DNA from: Gammaproteobacteria bacterium | GTDB taxonomy: Bacteria > Pseudomonadota > Gammaproteobacteria > DSM-16500 | Assembly: GCA_009885665.1 (NCBI GenBank) | Contig: VFKI01000003.1 | Span: 1-9,585 of the forward strand | Length of the DNA: 9,585 nt | Direction of reading: 5' to 3' | Shown: one piece after another, positions 1 to 6,539 of the stretch | How positions within the stretch are numbered: position 1 is the first letter of the stretch | Layout: each line of letters starts with the position of its first letter | Notes under the pieces: generated by a model | The model's database searches: none | The model's input: only the letters and a program-made list of their open reading frames with translations | What the model was told of the DNA's origin: nothing | Translations under genes and position numbers: made by a program

Positions 1-1
1 C

Positions 2-886
2 GTACCGATGGCGGGTCTTGGTGAGCGTTTCCGGCGCGAAGGATACACGACAACGAAGCCGTTGATTCCTGTGTCGGGTCGGCCTATGGTGTTACAGGCG
101 CTACATGATTTGCCTTCTGCGGAACGCTATGTTTTTGTCCTGCGTTCAGATATGCCGGGCTTTGCTGAAATTAGTGATATTCTACGCGAAAATTACCCGC
201 CGGCTTTGATAGTCGCAGTATCCGCAGTGACACAAGGTCAAGCGTGTACAGCTTTGTTAGGGTTGGAGGCATTGCTACAGCAGCAGGAGGGAGGTTCTGC
301 CATAGCAATGAATCCGGTCACTTTTGGGGCGTGTGATCACGGCGCGTTGTATGACAGCCATAAATTTAATACCTTGCTTAATGAGGCTGAGACGGATGTC
401 ATTGTATGGGCGGTGCGAGGTCATACCAATGCAATACGTCATCCGCAAATGTATGGTTGGATAGATGCCGATGACAACCAGGTGATCAGAAAAATTTCTG
501 TCAAAGAACCTTTGGCTGCACCGCAAACGGATCCTATTGTTTTGGGCACTTTTACTTTTAAGCGTGCGGCAGATTTTCAACGTTGTGTTGAGCGCATGAT
601 TGCGCGTGATGGACGGGTCAATAATGAGTTTTATATTGATGCCTGTATCAACGATGCATTGGCGCTTGGGTTGCGTTGTCGTGTTTTTACGGTAGATCAT
701 TATATTTCATGGGGTGTGCCAAATGATTTGCGTACTTTCGAATATTGGCAATCGTGTTTCCATAAATGGGCGAGTCACCCTTATTGCCTGATGCAGGATA
801 GCCGTGTCCCCGCTGCCGCCTGTTCAACGCTTGCGTTACGTTATAAAGAAAATATTCCAATATTGCCCGTAGAGAATCGCCAATGA
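2..886 (+). CDS. Sugar- or polyol-phosphate nucleotidyltransferase, 5' end cut by window edge
   Basis: GT-A-fold nucleotidyltransferase that should couple a phosphorylated sugar or small polyol to an NTP in the cytoplasm. The N-terminal signature is visible: MAGLGERF followed by KPLIPVSGRPM, giving the glycine-rich nucleotide loop and the conserved Lys. A probable metal-binding Asp sits in GACDHG (Asp110 counted from the ATG at 8). The C-terminal SWGVPNDLRTFEYW resembles the WGxPxDLxxYxYW ending of nucleotidyltransferases in surface-glycan clusters (family knowledge). The ATG at 8 is probably not the true start: the two codons before it read Val-Pro, fitting the usual beta-strand 'xVPMAG', so only a few N-terminal codons should be missing. 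The stop overlaps the next gene's ATG by 4 bases. Substrate and nucleotide (CTP, GTP, UTP or dTTP) cannot be told from sequence. Confident in the fold, not in the substrate. Confidence 0.85.
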   Translation, partial: VPMAGLGERFRREGYTTTKPLIPVSGRPMVLQALHDLPSAERYVFVLRSDMPGFAEISDILRENYPPALIVAVSAVTQGQACTALLGLEALLQQQEGGSAIAMNPVTFGACDHGALYDSHKFNTLLNEAETDVIVWAVRGHTNAIRHPQMYGWIDADDNQVIRKISVKEPLAAPQTDPIVLGTFTFKRAADFQRCVERMIARDGRVNNEFYIDACINDALALGLRCRVFTVDHYISWGVPNDLRTFEYWQSCFHKWASHPYCLMQDSRVPAAACSTLALRYKENIPILPVENRQ

Positions 887-1287
887 TGCGACGTGAAGTG
901 GTCATTTTTTTAATTGTAGGAAGTTTGACGGTTATTCTTGATTTCCTGACGTATCGATTGTTGATCTGGACGGCCTGGTTAAACGTGGATATGGCTAAGG
1001 GGTGTGGATTTATCGCGGGTACGGTATTTGCTTATTTTGTCAATCGTTGTTGGACATTTGGTCATAAGCAACATGCGCCAGGCAGTGCGCTGCGCTTTGT
1101 TTTTTTATATGCGTTAACCTTATTGGTGAATGTTGGTATGAATACAGTAGGCCTGAGTATATTAAAAAATAATGTATTGGCAGTACAATTCGCCTTTTTG
1201 GCGGCAACGGGTGCCTCAGCGGTGCTGAATTTTGTTGGCATGAAATGGGTTGTTTTTCGCAGTATGTCAAAGGATGTTGCTCTATGA
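883..1287 (+). CDS. GtrA-family membrane protein, probable polyprenyl-phosphate sugar flippase
   Basis: Small hydrophobic protein of 134 residues, the usual size for GtrA-like proteins. About four membrane segments can be read, roughly residues 6-27, 38-57, 72-95 and 100-125. GtrA hallmarks are an N-terminal FLIVGSLTVILDFLTYRLL, then a short FAYFVNRCWTFG turn after the second helix and a C-terminal FVGMKWVVF ending. Known family members are thought to move undecaprenyl-phosphate-linked sugars across the inner membrane for O-antigen, teichoic acid or arabinogalactan decoration. The start overlaps the preceding stop (ATGA), and a second ATG follows directly at 886, so the exact start may be one codon later. 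The next gene encodes a DPM1-like GT2 enzyme, the classical GtrB partner, which supports the call. Confidence 0.88.
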   Translation: MMRREVVIFLIVGSLTVILDFLTYRLLIWTAWLNVDMAKGCGFIAGTVFAYFVNRCWTFGHKQHAPGSALRFVFLYALTLLVNVGMNTVGLSILKNNVLAVQFAFLAATGASAVLNFVGMKWVVFRSMSKDVAL

Positions 1288-1994
1288 AATTTTCGTTGGT
1301 CATTCCTTGTTATAATGAAGCGCGCAATCTTCCCTTATTATTGGAACGCTGTGAAATTGTTGTAGCCAATGATTTATGCGAAGTGATATTAGTGGACAAT
1401 GGCTCAACCGATGATACGCCTGCTGTGTTAGCGGCATTGTTGCCGCAGTATCCTGGTTGCCGTAGTGTTCGTGTGGATATTAATCAAGGCTATGGATTTG
1501 GTATTTTAAGTGGCTTGCGCGCTGCAAAAGGTGAAATACTGGGTTGGACACACGCAGATTTACAAACAGATCCGCAAGACTTTTTAACGGGTCTTACATT
1601 GTTTGACCAATACGGCACAAATATTTTTGTCAAAGGGCAGCGTTATGGCCGACCATTAGCAGATGTCTTTTTTACAGTGGGGATGAGTGTTTTTGAAACA
1701 GTGTTATTAACAAAGCCGTTGTGGGATATCAATGCACAACCCACATTATTTTCTCGACAATTTTTCGATAACTGGCATCGACGTGCACCGCATGATTTTT
1801 CACTTGATTTATATGCTTATTATATGGCTCGGCACGCTAAGTTAAAGATTTTTCGTTTCCCCGTGAAATTTGGTGCGCGTGCGCATGGTGTGTCACATTG
1901 GAATATTAATTTTGCTGCTAAATGGAAATTCATTTGCCGTACCATTGGATTTAGTTTGCAACTCAGAAAATCGATTAATAATCAAAAAGGGTAG
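1284..1994 (+). CDS. GT2-family glycosyltransferase, DPM1/GtrB-like
   Basis: GT-A-fold transferase of 236 residues. The start at 1284 overlaps the gtrA-like stop as ATGA and gives the normal family N-terminus MKFSLVIPCYNE; an upstream in-frame start would only add residues before this strand. Motifs: DNGSTDDT at residues 38-45 (nucleotide-binding Asp38) and HADLQTDP with Asp92 in the metal-binding position, where DPM1 relatives usually have DADLxxxP. The C-terminal RAHGVSHWN and KWKFI segments also fit dolichyl/polyprenyl-phosphate sugar synthases. There is no clear pair of C-terminal membrane helices as in GtrB, so it is probably peripheral or held at the membrane by a partner. Likely role: transfer of a sugar from a nucleotide donor to undecaprenyl phosphate for the neighbouring GtrA-like protein. 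Donor sugar unknown. Confidence 0.86.
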   Translation: MKFSLVIPCYNEARNLPLLLERCEIVVANDLCEVILVDNGSTDDTPAVLAALLPQYPGCRSVRVDINQGYGFGILSGLRAAKGEILGWTHADLQTDPQDFLTGLTLFDQYGTNIFVKGQRYGRPLADVFFTVGMSVFETVLLTKPLWDINAQPTLFSRQFFDNWHRRAPHDFSLDLYAYYMARHAKLKIFRFPVKFGARAHGVSHWNINFAAKWKFICRTIGFSLQLRKSINNQKG

Positions 1995-2005
1995 GGTGGC
2001 TGACA

Positions 2006-2608
2006 GTGATGCTCATTTCACATCGAATCAATACGCTCGCCCAGCTGCGCGCGTTACCGACTTGTTATGGGGCGGAGTTAGATATTCGCAGCCACGGAAA
2101 TGACTTGATTATCCATCATGATCCGTTTGTCGCAGGAGAGCCATTTTATTGTTGGGTGGCAGAATACAAGCATGGCACGCTCATTTTAAATGTCAAAGAA
2201 GAAGGGCTAGAGACACGCTTGATAGACTTGATGAAAAAGCATCGCATTGATGATTATTTTTTTCTGGATCAGTCATTTCCTTTTTTGATCAAATGGTCAA
2301 AGTTGGGTGAACGCCGTTGTGCAGTGCGCATCTCAGAATTTGAGTCAATTGATACTGCGTTAACCTTGGCGGGTAAAGTCGATTGGGTGTGGGTGGATTG
2401 TTTTACCCATTTTCCACTGGAATCATCGGATGCATTACGCTTACAGCAGGCGGGTTTTAAGCTGTGTTTGGTTTCTCCCGAATTGCAGGGACGTGATGCG
2501 ATAACGGGTATTCATGAAATGCACACATTGCTCAAACAACGTGGCATCAAAGTCGATGCTGTTTGCACCAAACAGCCAACATTATGGGAACAATTGGAAG
2601 TGGTATGA
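2006..2608 (+). CDS. GDPD-like (glycerophosphodiester phosphodiesterase family) protein, short form
   Basis: About 200 residues, a little shorter than typical GDPD enzymes (roughly 240 or more). The metal/catalytic set of the family is readable near the N-terminus: His6-Arg7 (ISHR), Glu24 and Asp26 (AELDI), and His38-Asp39 in LIIHHDPF, followed by a TIM-barrel-like alternation of strands and helices (LILNVK, YFFLDQSF, VDWVWVDCF, KLCLVSPEL, VDAVCTK). No signal peptide is seen, so it should act in the cytoplasm, unlike periplasmic GlpQ. The start may be GTG 2006 or ATG 2009; AGGGTGG at 1993-1999 suits either. It lies 11 bases after the GT2 gene and overlaps the next gene by ATGA. The substrate may be a glycan precursor or a phosphodiester-linked polyol rather than a phospholipid headgroup, which is inferred from context. 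Confidence 0.75.
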   Translation: MMLISHRINTLAQLRALPTCYGAELDIRSHGNDLIIHHDPFVAGEPFYCWVAEYKHGTLILNVKEEGLETRLIDLMKKHRIDDYFFLDQSFPFLIKWSKLGERRCAVRISEFESIDTALTLAGKVDWVWVDCFTHFPLESSDALRLQQAGFKLCLVSPELQGRDAITGIHEMHTLLKQRGIKVDAVCTKQPTLWEQLEVV

Positions 2609-4656
2609 AAAAACTTGTCTGCCACCCACTGTTTATCTGTGGGTTGCTGCTTCGCCTGATGTTGTTGCTCACTGTGCTGCCTTATGCTGCAACACAGTGG
2701 TATGTTCCGTTTATGTCGTTGACAGTGCAGCATTTCACGTTGAATCCTTGGCATGTTTTTCTTGCAGGCGGAGGGCTGTCGATTGCTTTTCCTTATGGCT
2801 ATGTCATGTGGTTAGCATTCTTGCCATTGACACTGCTGTGCAGTTTGTTAGGGATCAAGCTTTATTTTGCTTATGGTCTGACATTATTATTGGTCGATGT
2901 GGCATTGTTGTTTACTCTAAAAGCCTTGTTTCAAGTAAAAGATAACCTGCTTTTATTTATCTATTGGCTGTCCCCAATTACGTTGTTTGCCACCTATTGG
3001 CTGGGTTTTAATGATTTAATTCCTGTCACATTTCTGACGCTTGCCTTGTATTGCTTACGCCAGCATAAACCATTTGTTGCAGGTTTGTGTTGCGGTGCTG
3101 CTATGTCAGCTAAGCTCAGTATGTTGTTGGCTATTCCTTTTTTGGTAATGTATTTATGGCGTAATAACGGATTGCGTATTTTTCTTGCGCGTTATGTGGC
3201 GGGACTTGTGACAACAGGCATCATTTTTTGTTTGCCATTTTTGTTTTCCGTTGATGGCGTGCGTATGCTGTTTAATAACCCTGAAATGGGTAAGGCATAT
3301 CAATTAATTTTACATGTCGGAGGTCAAGCACAAATTTATTTGTTGCCTATGGCGTATCTGTTAGCGTTGTATCTGGCCTGGCGTATTCGGCGTATTAGTT
3401 TCAATTTACTGAATGTATTGCTAGGCATAGCTTTTTTTCTAGTTGTATTATTGACGCCTGCATCACCGGGATGGTTTATTTGGGTATTGCCATTGCTTGT
3501 CATGTATCAGGCAATAGCGGGCAGGTTGGCAATAGGATTGGTTGGTGTTTTTACTGTTTTATATGTATTTTCTAACTTTTTTGTTGCGCCTTATCCTTTG
3601 TTGTTAGGGAGTAATGGGGTCAGCTTGTTTGCTGCCAGATTATTGGATGTGCTAGGTGAACGCGGCGTCATCGTGTGTCATACCTTGCTGTTTACGCTTG
3701 GCATTATATTGTTGATACGCATCTGGCGTGAAACCATACGTACTAGTGATTATTTTCGTTTAAGCCGTAAGTCTTTTATTATAGGCATTGCGGGCGATTC
3801 TGGTGCGGGCAAGGATACATTATCTTGTGCATTAGAGGGACTGTTTGGCTGTCAATCCACTGTGCAATTATCGGGTGATGATTATCACTTCTGGGACAGG
3901 CATAAACCGATGTGGCAAGTTATGACGCATCTCAATCCACGAGCAAACGATCTTGAACGTTTTACACGAGACCTGCTGGCATTGGCGAATGGAAAAACAA
4001 TCCGTGCGCGCCATTATGATCATGTCACGGGCAAAATGACGCGGCCACGTTGTATCGTCAGCAATGATTTTATTGTTGCGAGCGGTTTACATGCTTTGTA
4101 TCTGCCGATGCTGCGGAATTGTTATGATCTAAGTATTTACTTGGATATTGATGAAGATCTACGGCGCTATTTTAAGGTGCAGCGCGATGTGAGCCAACGT
4201 GGGCATAGCGAAGAAAAAGTATTGGCATCGTTGCGGTCGCGATTTATAGATGCTCAAAAATTTGTTCATCCACAGGCGATGCATGCTGATTTAATTATGT
4301 CTCTGCAACCGATTCACGCGGGCATGCTTACTGCTGATAAGGTGCGCTCACCATTACGCTTTAAATTATCTGTGCGTTCGCGACATGGTTTGTACGAAGA
4401 ATTATTGGTGCGTGTATTGGTTGGCGTCTGTGGTTTACATGTTGATATGACAATGGCAGAAGACAATAGTGAGGTCGCCCTTGTTATTGAAGGTGAAACA
4501 ACAGGTGATGATATTGCGCTTGCTGCACGAATACTTTTTCCTGAGATGCAAGAATTTTTGGCAGTGACGCCCTATTGGCAAGATGGTGTGCAAGGATTAA
4601 TGCAGCTTGTCACACTGTCTCACATTAATCAGGCTCTTAATAAGCGACTTATATGA
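2605..4656 (+). CDS. Fusion of a polytopic GT-C-like membrane domain with a PRK/uridine-kinase-type P-loop kinase
   Basis: A 683-residue two-part protein. The start at ATG 2605 overlaps the previous stop (ATGA) and gives a short basic MKK before the first helix; a TTG 14 codons earlier is less likely. Residues 8 to about 375 contain roughly 10-12 hydrophobic segments, with FIYWLSPITLF, GFNDLIP and AAMSAKLSM stretches that resemble GT-C polyprenyl-phosphate-dependent glycosyltransferases. After a basic linker, residues 391-590 form a kinase: Walker A GDSGAGKDT (397-405), SGDDYHF, NPRANDLERF, RHYDHVTG, GLHALY, and YLDIDEDLRRYFKVQRD. This resembles phosphoribulokinase/uridine kinase. The residue after Walker Lys403 is Asp404 with Thr405 next, and the usual Glu before GLHA is Ser. 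About 90 further residues follow. The kinase needs ATP, so the C-terminus should be cytoplasmic. I see no frameshift or stop at the join. The domain calls are good; the substrates are unknown. Confidence 0.82.
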   Translation: MKKLVCHPLFICGLLLRLMLLLTVLPYAATQWYVPFMSLTVQHFTLNPWHVFLAGGGLSIAFPYGYVMWLAFLPLTLLCSLLGIKLYFAYGLTLLLVDVALLFTLKALFQVKDNLLLFIYWLSPITLFATYWLGFNDLIPVTFLTLALYCLRQHKPFVAGLCCGAAMSAKLSMLLAIPFLVMYLWRNNGLRIFLARYVAGLVTTGIIFCLPFLFSVDGVRMLFNNPEMGKAYQLILHVGGQAQIYLLPMAYLLALYLAWRIRRISFNLLNVLLGIAFFLVVLLTPASPGWFIWVLPLLVMYQAIAGRLAIGLVGVFTVLYVFSNFFVAPYPLLLGSNGVSLFAARLLDVLGERGVIVCHTLLFTLGIILLIRIWRETIRTSDYFRLSRKSFIIGIAGDSGAGKDTLSCALEGLFGCQSTVQLSGDDYHFWDRHKPMWQVMTHLNPRANDLERFTRDLLALANGKTIRARHYDHVTGKMTRPRCIVSNDFIVASGLHALYLPMLRNCYDLSIYLDIDEDLRRYFKVQRDVSQRGHSEEKVLASLRSRFIDAQKFVHPQAMHADLIMSLQPIHAGMLTADKVRSPLRFKLSVRSRHGLYEELLVRVLVGVCGLHVDMTMAEDNSEVALVIEGETTGDDIALAARILFPEMQEFLAVTPYWQDGVQGLMQLVTLSHINQALNKRLI

Positions 4657-5429
4657 TGAAATTTATTAATCCACAACGGTTTGATCGGCTTCCTGACGGT
4701 ATTTTGTTTGATACGGATAATACTTTGTATTCGTATGATCCAGCGCATGCGGCAGCCATGCAGGCGGTTCGTGAAAAAGTGACGCGCACGTTTTCGATTA
4801 GTGCGGCTCTGTTTGATGCGTCTTTTTCGCAGGCACGTTCTGAAATTAAGGAAAGATTATCGGGAAGTGCCAGTTCGCATAGCCGATTATTATATATGCA
4901 GCGTATGTTGGAAATTATTGGTCTTGGATCCCAGGTGTTACTGGCGTTGGATTTTGAGCAGACTTATTGGCGTACATTTCTTAGTCGAGCAGAATTGTTT
5001 GCAGAGGTGAAAGAGTTATTAGATGATTTGCGCTTGCTGGGCATCCCAACGGCAATTGTGACGGATTTAACTGCACAAATTCAGTTCCGTAAAATCGTTT
5101 ATTTTGGACTCGATCATTATTTTGATCACATCGTTACCAGTGAAGAGGCTGGATTTGATAAGCCACATCGAGCGCCCTTTCAAATTGCACTGGATAAAAT
5201 GAATCTACGGAGCGATCTACATTGTATTTGGATGATAGGGGATAATGAAGTAAATGATATTGCTGGTGCGCGTCAAGCTGTTGGTGCGATTACCATACAG
5301 AAGGTACACGCAGGTGTTGCTGTCGGAAAAGGAGAGGGAGAGCCTGATGCTATTATGAGCCAATTTACAGAACTGCGAAAATTGTTAAATAAAATAAGTC
5401 TATCTTCTATGTCAAGCAAAAAAGTGTAA
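4653..5429 (+). CDS. HAD-superfamily hydrolase (phosphatase-like)
   Basis: A 258-residue haloacid-dehalogenase-type hydrolase with all four motifs in order. Motif I is FDTDNTLY (nucleophile Asp20, acid/base Asp22), motif II is IVTD (Thr137), motif III is Lys170 in FDKPHRAPF, and motif IV is GDNEVNDIAGA (Asp197, Asp202). A helical cap lies between motifs I and II (about residues 30-115), the layout of small-molecule phosphatases such as phosphoglycolate phosphatase and nucleotidases. Two ATGs are possible: 4653, overlapping the upstream stop as ATGA, or 4656. In this operon it most likely removes phosphate from a sugar or polyol phosphate made by the aldolase or kinase partners. The exact substrate is inference. 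The stop is TAA at 5427, followed by the only sizeable gap in the operon. Confidence 0.86.
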   Translation: MMKFINPQRFDRLPDGILFDTDNTLYSYDPAHAAAMQAVREKVTRTFSISAALFDASFSQARSEIKERLSGSASSHSRLLYMQRMLEIIGLGSQVLLALDFEQTYWRTFLSRAELFAEVKELLDDLRLLGIPTAIVTDLTAQIQFRKIVYFGLDHYFDHIVTSEEAGFDKPHRAPFQIALDKMNLRSDLHCIWMIGDNEVNDIAGARQAVGAITIQKVHAGVAVGKGEGEPDAIMSQFTELRKLLNKISLSSMSSKKV

Positions 5430-5440
5430 TTATTTAGGTG

Positions 5441-5475
5441 GTCATTGCGAGGAACGTAGGGGTGTGCTAATCCAG
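5441..5475. repeat. Degenerate copy of the dispersed 'GTCATTGCGAGGA' repeat
   Basis: This 35-base stretch begins GTCATTGCGAGGAACGTAG and ends GCTAATCCAG. It closely resembles, from memory, a short imperfect palindrome scattered in intergenic regions of several bacteria (consensus near GTCATTGCGAGGAGCGAAG, then a GCAATCCAG end). The centre and right half have diverged, so the palindrome is weak here. It fills most of the 76-base gap between the HAD and aldolase genes. Whether it affects transcript stability or marks a joined operon boundary cannot be seen. Other copies would have to be found elsewhere in the genome. Confidence 0.6.
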
Positions 5476-5505
5476 CGAAGGTGCTAAATGTTGGTTATTA
5501 GGTGA

Positions 5506-6528
5506 ATGATGAATTTACGAAATGAAGTAACATATTATGCAGCTAAAATAGGTGCAAACAGATTATTGGTGCAGGGTGCGGGTGGTAATATTTCATGGAA
5601 AACAGAAAAGATTTTGTGGATCAAAGCTTCCGGCACTCAGTTGGCCGATGCGCTGAATACAAATATATTTGTTGCGCTTGATTTAGCCCAAGTATGTAGT
5701 TTAATTGCTGCAGGCAGTATAGATTATGCTCCGGCGTGTTTTCAGTATACGGAACTCAGGCCTTCTATTGAAACTGCACTGCATGCGTTTATGCCGCATA
5801 GAGTGGTCGTGCATCTTCACGCAGTGGATGTCATTGCGCTGAGTGTGCAATTGAACGCGAAGGATCAGTTTGCGGCGTTATTCGCAGGGTTACCTTGGCG
5901 ATGGATTGATTATGTTAAGCCCGGCTTGCCATTGGCTTTGGCGGTGCAGGGGAGCTGTCAAAATAGTGTGTTACCGGATGTGCTGGTGCTGGGGAATCAC
6001 GGCCTGGTGATTGGTGGCGACTCTGTTGCGGAAGTTGATGCTCGGCTCCAGGACGTGCTCAGAAGGACTTATATCGCACCACGTCATGTGCCAGATATGG
6101 ACTTGACGGCCTTGCGGCGTGTTATGGCGTCAGGTATTATCCTTGGTTATTACTTGCCTAAGAATGCGGTGTTACATATCTTGGCGTTGGATCCTATGTG
6201 TCTTGAAATGACGCGCCAGCATTGGGTGCTGTATCCGGATCATGCGGTCTTTTTAGGCGGACATGCGACGGTGATAACGCTTGCTGAAGTATATGCGGGG
6301 TGTTTGCAGAGAATGGCTGTTAAGCCACCACTTGTGTTGATTGAAAGTTGTGGGGTGTTACTCAGCGATAACATTACAGCAACACAGTTGGCGATGTTGT
6401 GTTGTTATGTAGATGTTATACTGCGCCTGTTAACGACGTCGGTCGCTTCATTGAAAGCTGAACAAATTGCTGAGTTAATTGATTGGGAAGCAGAAAAGTA
6501 TCGTCAGGCACTATCATCAAATAAATAG
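5506..6528 (+). CDS. Class II aldolase/adducin-family protein with C-terminal extension
   Basis: The N-terminal ~190 residues are a class II aldolase domain. It has the phosphate-binding GGNIS loop (Asn28), KASGT (40-44), the catalytic-type Glu89 in SIETALH, the zinc ligands His103 and His105 in VHLHAVD, and a third His165 in GNHGL. All key residues are present, so it may be an active zinc aldolase or epimerase on a phosphorylated ketose. The remaining ~150 residues include WVLYPDHAVFLGG and resemble, from family knowledge, the region after the aldolase domain in long rhamnulose-phosphate-aldolase/dehydrogenase-like proteins, but no Rossmann GxGxxG is seen. The start may be ATG 5506 or ATG 5509; TAGGTGA at 5499-5505 gives workable spacing only to the second. 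With the HAD and kinase neighbours it suggests carbon-carbon bond chemistry on a small sugar phosphate. Reaction unknown. Confidence 0.83.
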   Translation: MMNLRNEVTYYAAKIGANRLLVQGAGGNISWKTEKILWIKASGTQLADALNTNIFVALDLAQVCSLIAAGSIDYAPACFQYTELRPSIETALHAFMPHRVVVHLHAVDVIALSVQLNAKDQFAALFAGLPWRWIDYVKPGLPLALAVQGSCQNSVLPDVLVLGNHGLVIGGDSVAEVDARLQDVLRRTYIAPRHVPDMDLTALRRVMASGIILGYYLPKNAVLHILALDPMCLEMTRQHWVLYPDHAVFLGGHATVITLAEVYAGCLQRMAVKPPLVLIESCGVLLSDNITATQLAMLCCYVDVILRLLTTSVASLKAEQIAELIDWEAEKYRQALSSNK

Positions 6529-6539
6529 CTGGGTATTAC

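Noticed and set aside
275..700. Minus-strand reading frame of 141 codons opposite the nucleotidyltransferase
   Set aside because: Low-complexity composition with no recognisable motif, lying wholly over a gene with clear family signatures; a shadow.
1870..2103. Plus-strand frame of 77 codons across the GT2/GDPD junction
   Set aside because: Overlaps conserved ends of two well-supported genes and shows no family features.
2514..2945. Plus-strand frame of 143 codons overlapping the GDPD-like and fusion genes
   Set aside because: Cys- and Val-rich translation typical of a shifted frame through membrane-helix codons; both overlapping genes have strong evidence.
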